Assembly (NCBI RefSeq): GCF_016583645.1
Contig: NZ_NRRL01000008.1
Coordinates: 1-64,000, forward strand
Length of the DNA: 64,000 bases
Direction: 5' to 3'
Source of the DNA: Rhodovibrio sodomensis
Lineage (GTDB): Bacteria > Pseudomonadota > Alphaproteobacteria > Kiloniellales > Rhodovibrionaceae
The notes under the pieces were generated by a model that saw only the letters and a list, made by a program, of their open reading frames with translations, searched no databases and was not told where the DNA came from. The position numbers and the translations under genes were made by a program. This document shows positions 1 through 6,836 of this stretch, piece by piece. The first letter of the stretch is position 1. Each line of letters starts with the position of its first letter.

Positions 1-133
1 CGATCCGTTCCTCGACCTCGCGCAAAAGGAGAAGACCGCCGTCGGAGGACATCTCGCCGCCGTCAAATCGGGCGAGCACACGCTTGCCCGAGACAGGTGA
101 CAGGCCCGGCAGTTCAGGGGTATGTTCAACCAC
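1..133 (-). CDS. IS1380-family transposase, N-terminal fragment (cut by window edge)
   Basis: Reading leftwards from a GTG at 133, 44 codons are open to the window edge. The peptide contains ARFDGGEMSSDGGLLLLREV, which matches the conserved start of IS1380-family DDE transposases (FDGG..SSDGG.LLLRE). An AGGAG ribosome binding site lies about nine bases before the GTG, and no in-frame ATG is seen upstream. The family catalyses cut-and-paste transposition of its own insertion sequence. Only about a tenth of a typical transposase of some 450 residues is visible, so whether the gene is intact cannot be judged. It faces away from the oxidoreductase gene to its right. Confidence 0.8.
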   Translation of the reverse strand, partial: MVEHTPELPGLSPVSGKRVLARFDGGEMSSDGGLLLLREVEERI

Positions 134-240
134 GGCGGGTGAGCTCCTGCTGATCGTAGGTTTTCGTCTCCACACCGAAATCTTACGACTATTCAGCAGC
201 TTGGGCTACACCCGCCGTCCCCCATGAATTTTCCGGGCTA
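1..240 (-). mobile_element. Terminal part of an IS1380-type insertion sequence
   Basis: The transposase start at 133 implies that the element's terminal inverted repeat lies a short way to its right. The most likely end is the segment around 222-240, where CATGAATTTTCCGGGCTAG stands out from its surroundings. This boundary is an inference: the other end is outside the window, so neither the matching inverted repeat nor a target duplication can be checked. Confidence 0.45.
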
Positions 241-313
241 GACACCCGATAGCCAGACGAGACAGCCGCCGGCCACAGCCGACCCCACCCGGACGATCGA
301 CTCCGCCCATTTT

Positions 314-329
314 TGGACTGACTGGTCCA
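314..329. promoter_or_regulatory. TetR/NemR-like operator palindrome
   Basis: TGGACTGACTGGTCCA has perfect 5-bp arms (TGGAC/GTCCA) around a six-base centre, 28 bases before the start of the old yellow enzyme gene. Its layout resembles the operators bound by TetR-family electrophile sensors such as NemR, which control ene-reductase genes. No TetR gene is present in the window; it may have been displaced by the insertion sequence to the left or lie elsewhere. Function is inferred from position and symmetry only. Confidence 0.5.
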
Positions 330-357
330 CATATCGAACCAAAGGAGCGTACGCGCA

Positions 358-1458
358 ATGACCACCCCCAAGCTCTTCACCCCGACCGAGGTCGGCGACA
401 TTCAGGTCCCGAACCGGGTCGTGATGGCGCCGCTGACCCGCAACCGGGCGCGTAGCGAGACCAACGAGCCGTTCGACCTGCACGCCGCCTACTACAGCCA
501 GCGCGCCAGCGCCGGCCTGATCATCACCGAGGCGACCCAGATCTCCCCCGAGGGCAAGGGCTACGCTTGGACGCCCGGCATCCACGCGCAGCGGCAGATC
601 GACGGCTGGCGCCAGGTGACCGACGCCGTCCACACCGCCGGCGGCCGGATCGTCCTGCAGCTGTGGCACGTCGGCCGGATCTCCCACACTTCGCTGCAGC
701 CGGACGGCGCCGCCCCGGTCGGCCCGACCGCCGTGGCCGCCAGCGCCTACACCTTCGACGGCAACGGCTTCGTCGAGACCTCGACGCCGCGCGCGCTGGC
801 GACCGACGAGATCGCCCGCGTGGTCGAGGACTACCGCAGCGCCGCGCGCAACGCCTGGGATGCCGGGTTCGACGGGGTCGAGGTGCACGCCGCCAACGGC
901 TACCTGTTGGACCAGTTCCTGCGCGACCACCCCAACCAGCGCACGGATCGCTACGGCGGCCCGATCGAGAACCGCGTCCGGATCCTGCGCGAGGTCTTCG
1001 AGGCGGTGACCGACGTCTGGCCGGCCGGCCGGGTGGGCGTGCGCTTCAGCCCCTTCAGCAATTTCAACGACGTCGCCGACAGCACGCCGATGGAGACCTT
1101 CGGCACCGCGGTCGATGTCGCCAACGGCTTCGGCCTCGGCTATCTGCATCTGGTCGAGGGAGAGACCGGCGGCTCCCGCGACCTGCCGGAAGGCGCCAGC
1201 TATGCCGCGCTGCGCCAGCGTTTCGACGGCGCCTACATGGCCAACAACGGCTACGACCGGCAGATGGCGATCGACGCCGTCGAGCGCGGCGCGGCCGACC
1301 TGATCGCGTTCGGCCGGCCCTACATCGCCAACCCCGACCTGGTCGAGCGGCTGCGCCTGAACGCCCCGCTCAACACGCCCGACCGGGACACCTTCTACGG
1401 CGGCGGGGCTGAGGGCTACACCGACTACCCGTTCCTGACGGCCGACCAGGCCGCCTAG
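358..1458 (+). CDS. nemA: Old yellow enzyme-type alkene reductase (NemA-like)
   Basis: This 366-residue protein is a full-length member of the FMN-dependent old yellow enzyme family, which reduces electron-poor alkenes, N-ethylmaleimide and nitro compounds using NAD(P)H in the cytosol. Near the N-terminus it has PNRVVMAPLTRNRA. Around residue 177 it has HAANGYLLDQF, giving the substrate-binding His/Asn pair and the proton-donating Tyr, followed by NQRTDRYGG. FGRPYIANPDL near residue 320 is the FMN phosphate region. The ATG has AAAGGAG about ten bases upstream and a TetR-type palindrome before that. The next gene in the same direction is a zinc alcohol dehydrogenase, so the pair probably detoxifies reactive aldehydes and enones. 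The exact substrate is unknown. Confidence 0.92.
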   Translation: MTTPKLFTPTEVGDIQVPNRVVMAPLTRNRARSETNEPFDLHAAYYSQRASAGLIITEATQISPEGKGYAWTPGIHAQRQIDGWRQVTDAVHTAGGRIVLQLWHVGRISHTSLQPDGAAPVGPTAVAASAYTFDGNGFVETSTPRALATDEIARVVEDYRSAARNAWDAGFDGVEVHAANGYLLDQFLRDHPNQRTDRYGGPIENRVRILREVFEAVTDVWPAGRVGVRFSPFSNFNDVADSTPMETFGTAVDVANGFGLGYLHLVEGETGGSRDLPEGASYAALRQRFDGAYMANNGYDRQMAIDAVERGAADLIAFGRPYIANPDLVERLRLNAPLNTPDRDTFYGGGAEGYTDYPFLTADQAA

Positions 1459-1641
1459 CTCTAGACCCGCGCCGTCCCGCCACGCCGTGCGGGCGGCGCG
1501 GGCCAGGAGACGCGTGCCGATCCGCACGCCCGGCCAGAGATGGCCGCGAACCGCGCGTCCCGGCGGGCCCGCCGCGCGGGGCCCGTGCACATGGGCGCGC
1601 TCTCAAACCAAGCCTAAAGACATCTGCCAAGGGAGCTCTCG

Positions 1642-2703
1642 ATGAGCGAAACCCGCGGTTACGCCGCGCAATCCCCCGAGTCCGGCCTCGCCCCGATCAA
1701 CTTCGAGCGGCGCGAATTGCGCACCGACGACGTGGCGATCGAGATCGACTACTGCGGCGTCTGCCACACCGACATTCACTTCGTCCAGAACGACTGGGGC
1801 ATGACCTCCTACCCGGTCGTGCCGGGCCACGAGATCGTCGGCCGCGTCACCGCCGTCGGCGGCGAGGTCACCGGCTTCAAGGTCGGCGACCGCGTCGGTG
1901 TCGGCTGCATGGTCGATTCCTGCCGCCACTGCCACGCCTGCGAGGACGGGCTGGAGCAGTACTGCCGCGAAGGCCCGGTGCTGACCTATAACGGCCAGGA
2001 CCGCCACGACGGCTCGATCACCTTCGGCGGCTATTCCGAAAGCGTCGTGGTCAGCGACCGCTTCGTCGTGCGCGTGCCCGACGCGCTCGACATGGCCGCA
2101 GCGGCGCCGCTGCTGTGCGCCGGCATCACCACCTATTCCCCGCTGGTCCACTACGGCGTCAAGCCGGGCCACAAGGTCGGCGTCGTCGGCATGGGCGGCC
2201 TCGGGCACATGGGCATCAAGTTCGCCAAGGCCCTGGGCGCCGAGGTCACCGTGTTCACCCGCTCGGAGAACAAGGTCGCCGAGGCCAAGCGCCAGGGCGC
2301 GGACCGGGTGATCATCTCAACCGACGACGACCAGATGGCCGACGCGGCCGGCGCGCTGGACTACATCCTGGATACCGTGCCGGTCCAGCACGACCTGAAC
2401 CCGTATCTCCAGACCCTGACCTACGACGGCACGCACATCCTGGTCGGCCTGCTGGAGCCGGTGGAGCCGCCGGTCGAGGGCGGCCAGCTGGTGATGCAGC
2501 GCCGGGTGCTCGCCGGCTCGCTGATCGGCGGCATGCCGGAGACGCAGGAGGTCCTGGACTTCTGCGCCGAGCACGGCATCACCTGCGAGGTCGAGATGCT
2601 CGACATCGCCAAGATCAACCAAGCCTACGAGCGGGTGAAGCGCGGCGACGTGAAGTACCGCTTCGTGATCGACATGGCGACGCTGAAGGGATCTGCCGGC
2701 TGA
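1642..2703 (+). CDS. Zinc-dependent alcohol/aldehyde dehydrogenase, cinnamyl-alcohol dehydrogenase (YahK) type
   Basis: This 353-residue medium-chain dehydrogenase shows CGVCHTDIH at about residue 38 and PGHEIVG, which hold the catalytic zinc. The cysteine series in GCMVDSCRHCHACEDGLEQY binds the structural zinc. GMGGLGHMGIKFAKALGAEV is the Rossmann motif for NAD(P). Length and motif order match the NADPH-dependent YahK/cinnamyl alcohol dehydrogenase group, which reduces aldehydes broadly. GGGAGCT precedes the ATG. It lies 183 bp downstream of the alkene reductase on the same strand; reduction of the C=C bond and then of the carbonyl of the same electrophile is plausible. The two genes may have separate transcripts, since the gap is GC-rich and hairpin-prone. 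Confidence 0.9.
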   Translation: MSETRGYAAQSPESGLAPINFERRELRTDDVAIEIDYCGVCHTDIHFVQNDWGMTSYPVVPGHEIVGRVTAVGGEVTGFKVGDRVGVGCMVDSCRHCHACEDGLEQYCREGPVLTYNGQDRHDGSITFGGYSESVVVSDRFVVRVPDALDMAAAAPLLCAGITTYSPLVHYGVKPGHKVGVVGMGGLGHMGIKFAKALGAEVTVFTRSENKVAEAKRQGADRVIISTDDDQMADAAGALDYILDTVPVQHDLNPYLQTLTYDGTHILVGLLEPVEPPVEGGQLVMQRRVLAGSLIGGMPETQEVLDFCAEHGITCEVEMLDIAKINQAYERVKRGDVKYRFVIDMATLKGSAG

Positions 2704-2736
2704 TCGAGGATTTAGAATGCCGGCATCTTAATTTAT

Positions 2737-2842
2737 CCCCCTCCTCCACTGGGAGGAGGGGCTAGGGGAGGAGGGACCACAGGCATCTGCGCCGCGTGCA
2801 ACCTCCTCTCCCTATCCCTCTCCTCCCAGTGGAGGAGAGGGG
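2737..2842. repeat. Intergenic palindromic repeat pair (CTCCTCC family)
   Basis: Two copies of a hairpin unit built on CTCCTCCACTGGGAGGAG lie in opposite orientation, about 40 bases apart. Each copy is a hairpin and the pair forms a larger inverted repeat. It sits between the 3' ends of two convergent genes, where it could act as a bidirectional terminator. A second copy of the same composite lies at 40475-40577. Confidence 0.8.
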
Positions 2843-2873
2843 ATTATCGGCGCACAGGCTTAACGACACCGGG

Positions 2874-4052
2874 TCACGTGCTGCGCGGCATGCCCAGCAC
2901 GTGTTCGCCCAGGTAGGCGAGGATCAGGTTGGTCGAGACCGGCGCGACCTGATAGAGCCGGGTCTCCCGGAACTTGCGCTCGACGTCGTAGTCCTCGGCG
3001 AAGCCGTAACCGCCGAAGGTCTGCAGGCAGGTGTCGCCGGCCTGCCAGGCGGCCTCGCTCGCCAGCAGCTTGGCCATGTTGGCGGTCTTGCCGCAGGGCT
3101 GGCCGCGCTCGAACCGCTGGGCGGCCTGCTGCACCATCAGGTCCGCCGCCTCGACCTGGGCGTAGGCGCGGGCTATCGGGAACTGCACGCCCTGCTTCGC
3201 GCCGATCGGGCTGTCGAACACGGTTCGGTCGCTGGCGTAGCGGCGCGCCTGGTCGACGAACCAGCGGCCGTCGCCGATGCATTCCGCCGCGATCAGCACG
3301 CGCTCGGCGTTCATGCCGTCCAGGATGTAGGCGAAGCCGCGGTCCGGCTCGCCGACCAGCGCGCTTACGGGTACGCGCAGGTCGTCGAGGAACACCTGCG
3401 TGGTCGCATGGTTGATCATCGTGCGAATCGGCTGGATCTCGACACCCCGGCCGATGTGCTGGCGCAGGTCGATCAGGAACACCGACAGGCCGCGGCTGCG
3501 CTTCTCCACCCGGTCCTTGGGCGTCGTCCGGGCGAGCAGCAGCATCAAATCGGAATGCTCGGCCCGGCTGGTCCAGATTTTCTGACCCTGGATGACATAG
3601 TCGTCGCCATCCCGCACGGCCGTGGTCTTGATCGACAGCGTGTCGCTGCCGGCATCCGGCTCGCTCACGCCGAACGCCTGCAGGCGCAGCTCGCCGCGCG
3701 CGATTCCCGGCAGGTAGGCCCGGCGCTGGTCCTCCGAGCCGTGCCGGAGCAGCGTGCCCATGGTGTACATCTGCGCGTGGCAGGCAGCACCGTTGCCGCC
3801 GGATTTGTGAACTTCCTCCAGGATCGCCGCCGCCGCGGACAGCGGCAGGCCGCTGCCGCCGTAGGCCTCGGGGATCAGGCAGGCGAGGTAGCCGGCCTCC
3901 GTCAGCGCGTCGACGAACTCCTTCGGATAGGCCCGTTCCCGGTCCTTGTCGCGCCAATAGCTGCCGGGAAGGCGCGCGCACAGATCGCGCACCCCCTGAC
4001 GGATCTCCGGCCAGGTCGGCGCGTCGGCGTCGAGGGGTGACGGCAGGGCCAT
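2874..4052 (-). CDS. Acyl-CoA dehydrogenase family protein
   Basis: This 392-residue flavoprotein has the acyl-CoA dehydrogenase fold: an N-terminal helical domain, a middle FAD-binding segment (QAFGVSEPDAGSDTLSIKTT, then IWTSRAEHSDLMLLLART), and a C-terminal helical domain ending in QTFGGYGFAEDYDVERKFRE. The family forms a trans-2,3 double bond in acyl-CoAs and passes electrons to ETF. The usual catalytic YEG is replaced by YQV (LYQVAPVSTN), so the base may be the Glu in GMNAERVLIA, as in isovaleryl- or long-chain-type enzymes. The start at 4052 was chosen for AAAAAAGGAG upstream; a longer in-frame start would overlap the divergent gene. The substrate is unknown. Confidence 0.88.
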   Translation of the reverse strand: MALPSPLDADAPTWPEIRQGVRDLCARLPGSYWRDKDRERAYPKEFVDALTEAGYLACLIPEAYGGSGLPLSAAAAILEEVHKSGGNGAACHAQMYTMGTLLRHGSEDQRRAYLPGIARGELRLQAFGVSEPDAGSDTLSIKTTAVRDGDDYVIQGQKIWTSRAEHSDLMLLLARTTPKDRVEKRSRGLSVFLIDLRQHIGRGVEIQPIRTMINHATTQVFLDDLRVPVSALVGEPDRGFAYILDGMNAERVLIAAECIGDGRWFVDQARRYASDRTVFDSPIGAKQGVQFPIARAYAQVEAADLMVQQAAQRFERGQPCGKTANMAKLLASEAAWQAGDTCLQTFGGYGFAEDYDVERKFRETRLYQVAPVSTNLILAYLGEHVLGMPRST

Positions 4053-4157
4053 GCGGCGACACGCTCCTTTTTTGGCGTCGACGGAGGTGGGGGGCCAGAT
4101 TAGCCGGCAGTGAAGGTTGATGAAAACGCTGTCCACGAAGGGAAGGAGGAGCCGGTC

Positions 4158-4853
4158 ATGACTGCGCGGGAAACCCGGCGCCACACCGAGATTCTAAGCG
4201 AGTTGCTGGGCGGCCTCACGGGCCGCCATCTGGCCGACATCGGCTGCGGGCACGGCGCGCTCGCCCGGCGCCTGGCGGCCGACGGCGCGGAAGTGATCGG
4301 GCTGGACCCGCAGGAGACCGCCGTCACCGCGGCGATGGCCGCGGACGTCGACAGCGGGGCGCACTGGGCCGCGGCGGCGGGGGAGGCGCTGCCGCTGCCC
4401 GACCGCGCGCTGGACGACGTCTTGTACTTCAACGCCCTGCACCACGTCCCGGCGGCCAATCTGGACGCCGCGCTCCAGGAGGCGCACCGCACGCTCCGGC
4501 CCGGCGGCCGGCTGCTTGCGGTCGAGCCGATCGCCGAGGGTCCGCTGTTCGAGCTGACCCGGGTGGTTGAGGACGAGACGGCCGTGCGCGCGGCCGCGGA
4601 GGACGCGCTGGCGCGCGCCCACGCCGGCGCCGGCTGGCGGATGGCGGCCCGGCGGGAGTATTCGGCGCCGGTCAAGTACGCGACCTTCCAGGCGTTCCGC
4701 GACGGCCTGGTCAAGATCGATCCGGCCCGCGAGGCCACGGTCGCCGCGCAGGAGGACTGGCTGCGCGCCCGCTTCGCCGAGCTCGCCCGCGAAGCCGACG
4801 GCGCCTGCTGGCTCGACCAGCCAACGCGCGCGACGCTGCTGCAGCGGTTGTGA
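4158..4853 (+). CDS. Class I SAM-dependent methyltransferase
   Basis: This 231-residue protein has a Rossmann methyltransferase core. ADIGCGHGALARRLA near residue 28 is motif I (SAM binding), VIGLDPQ is motif II, and DDVLYFNALHHV and LRPGGRLLAVEP are the post-II and III motifs of Methyltransf_11/25 proteins. The C-terminal third, rich in Arg and Glu, has no motif I recognise. The start at 4158 is preceded by GGAAGGAGG; an ATG at 4110 is possible but lacks such a site. It is divergent from the acyl-CoA dehydrogenase with about 105 bp between the starts. The methyl acceptor cannot be deduced. Confidence 0.85.
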   Translation: MTARETRRHTEILSELLGGLTGRHLADIGCGHGALARRLAADGAEVIGLDPQETAVTAAMAADVDSGAHWAAAAGEALPLPDRALDDVLYFNALHHVPAANLDAALQEAHRTLRPGGRLLAVEPIAEGPLFELTRVVEDETAVRAAAEDALARAHAGAGWRMAARREYSAPVKYATFQAFRDGLVKIDPAREATVAAQEDWLRARFAELAREADGACWLDQPTRATLLQRL

Positions 4854-4906
4854 ATTCCCTTGTCAGTGAGCACGGCGCGTCGGCGGATCCCCTCCTCCGC
4901 TGGCGA

Positions 4907-5106
4907 GACTTTTGCACGGGCGCTTTGGAGAGCCGTCAGGCGTCCTTCGACACGGCCGCTGCGCGGCCTGCTCAGGATGCCGTCAAAGTCTTAAAAAGAA
5001 TAACAATATCAAAATTTTAAATATACTGACGTCATCCTGAGCAGCCGACCGCAGGTCGGCGTGTCGAAGGACGCCTGACGGGTATAGCCACCATCGTGCA
5101 AAAGTC
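4907..5106. repeat. 200-bp nested inverted repeat with an AT-rich core (MITE-like)
   Basis: Outer arms GACTTTTGCACG (4907-4918) and its complement (5095-5106) enclose inner arms starting CGTCAGGCGTCCTTCGACAC (4934) with the complement ending at 5080. Each inner arm carries its own small hairpin of different sequence (GGCCGCTGCGCGGCC against a GCCGACC..GGTCGGC stem), then TGCTCAGGATG and its complement. The centre, about 4985-5029, is strikingly AT-rich for this genome. The TCGACAC...CAGGATG motif resembles a palindromic repeat common in proteobacterial intergenic DNA. No gene lies between 4854 and 5490. Confidence 0.8.
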
Positions 5107-5187
5107 CAATGGGGGGAGAGGGACAGGGTGAGGAGGTGGCCGCGCCATCGCGGAGCGGACATGCCCTGCAGACCACCCCCACCCCGG

Positions 5188-5213
5188 CCCTCCCCTTCGA
5201 GCGAAGGGGAGGG
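5188..5213. repeat. Perfect 12-bp-arm hairpin in intergenic DNA
   Basis: CCCTCCCCTTCG and its exact complement are separated by two bases. This belongs to the same general class of GAGGGGAGAG palindromes found at 9102-9234 and 19601-19729. It is part of the 637-bp gene-free stretch 4854-5490. Confidence 0.7.
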
Positions 5214-5287
5214 AACCCGCTGCGCCGTCCTGCCCTCTCATCGCATCGACAATCGCCGACACACCTTTGACAGATTGCGACATCGCC

Positions 5288-5310
5288 GCGACTTGTCTGC
5301 TCCAAGTCGC
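5288..5310 (+). promoter_or_regulatory. Candidate structured leader upstream of the DmdA-like gene
   Basis: GCGACTTG (5288-5295) and CAAGTCGC (5303-5310) form a perfect 8-bp stem with a 7-base loop. Outer segments TTGCGAC (5275-5281) and GTCGCGCAA can pair around it. It lies about 180 bases before the ATG of the DmdA-like gene. It does not match a riboswitch I recognise; it could be a leader structure or chance pairing in GC-rich DNA. Confidence 0.3.
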
Positions 5311-5490
5311 GCCGAGGTCGCGCAACCGTGAGACCGGGGCGTCGCAAATCGTCAATCCGTTAACGCTCGAAAGCCATCCGCACGCGCCCCGGCGGCGTTA
5401 GCGGTGGGGGTATAGATGCGGCGGCCGGCCGCAGGCCCGGCCGCCGGAAAGCCGCTGAGCCCCCTGTCGCGCGAATAAAGGAACGCCGCC

Positions 5491-6741
5491 ATGCCCCAGA
5501 CCAAGGAGCGCAACGTCCCCGTCAACCTGCGCCAAAGCGGTGACGCGGACGTCCGCATGCTGATCGGTACCCGGGTGCGCAAGTCGCCCTTCTGGCACAA
5601 GTCGGTCGAGCACGGCGTGCGCGCGGTGACGGTCTACAACCACATGTACCATCCGCGCCTGTACTTCTCCGAAGAGCAGAACGCGCTGATGGGCGAGTAC
5701 TATTACCTGACCAACCACGTCACGCTGTGGAACGTCGCCGTCGAGCGGCAGATCATGGTCAAGGGCCCGGACGCGCAGGACTTCGTCAACCGCGTCGTGA
5801 CCCGCGACATGAAGAAGAAGATGCCGGTCAACAAGGCGCGCTACGTCATCCTGTGCGACGAGCACGGCGGCATCATCAACGACCCCGTGCTGCTGCGGGT
5901 GGCGGAGGACGAGTACTGGTTCTCGATCTCCGATTCCGACCTGCTGCTGTGGTTCAAGGGCCTGAACCAGGGCTGGAACATGGATGTCGAATTGAAGGAG
6001 ATCGACGTCTCGCCGGTCCAGGTGCAGGGGCCGAAGGCGCAGACGATGATGCGCGACATCTTCGGCGACGCGCTCGACGGCATGAAGTACTACGAGCTCA
6101 AGCAGACCCAGATGTACGGCATGGACGTGGTGATCTCGCGCACCGGCTTCTCGGGCGAGGTCGGCTACGAGATCTACCTGCGCAACGCGGACCGCGACGC
6201 CGACCGCTTCTGGGACACGCTGGTCCAGGCGGGCGAGCCGCACGACCTGCGGGTGATCGCCCCGGGCCACATCCGCCGAATCGAGGCCGGCATCATGTCC
6301 TACGGCCAGGACATGGACGTCGAAACCAACCCCTTCGAGGTGCCGCTGGCCTGGCAGTTCGATCCCGAGAAGGAGGATTGGTACGTCGGCAAGGACGCGC
6401 TGCACCGGATCTATCGTCAGGGCGTCGCGCGCCAGCTGGTCGGCCTGGTGATGGGCGGCCCGCGGATCACCTGGTACAACAGCGACTTCTGGACGGTGCG
6501 CGACGGCACCGACACGACCGACGTCGGCTACGTCACGAGCGCGTTCTATTCGCCCAAGATGGACTGCAACATCGCGCTCGCCTTCGTGCCCAACGCCTAT
6601 GCCGAGGCCGGGACCCAGCTGCACGTCGACCTCCCGGCGGAAGCCGGCGACGTCCCGGCGGCGGTGCATCGCGTGCCGTTCTACGACCCGGACAAACAGC
6701 TCCCCCGCGGCTCCTACCCGAAGGTCGAAGCGGCCGAGTAA
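5491..6741 (+). CDS. GcvT-family tetrahydrofolate-dependent methyltransferase, DmdA (DMSP demethylase)-like
   Basis: This 416-residue protein belongs to the aminomethyltransferase/GcvT superfamily, whose members move one-carbon units to tetrahydrofolate. Its N-terminal half follows the DMSP demethylase DmdA layout rather than classical GcvT: RKSPFW..., TVYNHMYHP, LTNHVTLWNVAVERQI, a GG.INDPVLLRV stretch, then WFSISDSDLLLWFKGL. Later come SRTGFSGEVGYEIYL, GIMSYGQDMD and NPFEVPLAW. At 416 residues it is about 50 longer than typical DmdA (about 365). No P, H or L glycine-cleavage genes are nearby, so glycine cleavage is unlikely. Candidate substrates are DMSP, glycine betaine or another methylated osmolyte; a BCCT osmolyte transporter is encoded 39 kb away. 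Substrate assignment is inference. Confidence 0.7.
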   Translation: MPQTKERNVPVNLRQSGDADVRMLIGTRVRKSPFWHKSVEHGVRAVTVYNHMYHPRLYFSEEQNALMGEYYYLTNHVTLWNVAVERQIMVKGPDAQDFVNRVVTRDMKKKMPVNKARYVILCDEHGGIINDPVLLRVAEDEYWFSISDSDLLLWFKGLNQGWNMDVELKEIDVSPVQVQGPKAQTMMRDIFGDALDGMKYYELKQTQMYGMDVVISRTGFSGEVGYEIYLRNADRDADRFWDTLVQAGEPHDLRVIAPGHIRRIEAGIMSYGQDMDVETNPFEVPLAWQFDPEKEDWYVGKDALHRIYRQGVARQLVGLVMGGPRITWYNSDFWTVRDGTDTTDVGYVTSAFYSPKMDCNIALAFVPNAYAEAGTQLHVDLPAEAGDVPAAVHRVPFYDPDKQLPRGSYPKVEAAE

Positions 6742-6767
6742 CCCGCCACCCAATCGGCCTGGAGCCT

Positions 6768-6800
6768 CCCCGGCGTCCAACCTGGGCGCCGGGGTTTATT
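6768..6800 (+). terminator. Intrinsic terminator after the DmdA-like gene
   Basis: CCCCGGCG (6768-6775) and CGCCGGGG (6787-6794) form a perfect 8-bp stem followed directly by TTTATT. It starts 27 bases after the TAA stop. The position between convergent genes also suits termination of hpnE from the other side. Confidence 0.75.
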
Positions 6801-6836
6801 GTCCGCGCGATCGCGTGGGTGCCCCTGTCGGGCGCT

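Noticed and set aside
238..1590. A 450-codon minus-strand frame opposite the alkene reductase
   Set aside because: It is the mirror of a real gene; composition is biased and no motif is present.
2874..4052. DmdC-type acyl-CoA dehydrogenase supporting a DMSP pathway beside the DmdA-like gene
   Set aside because: DmdC proteins are about 590 residues; this protein is 392 and on the opposite strand.
5107..5490. Glycine riboswitch upstream of the GcvT-family gene
   Set aside because: No glycine-aptamer-like conserved core was seen; only a simple hairpin. The downstream gene is also not in a glycine-cleavage operon.
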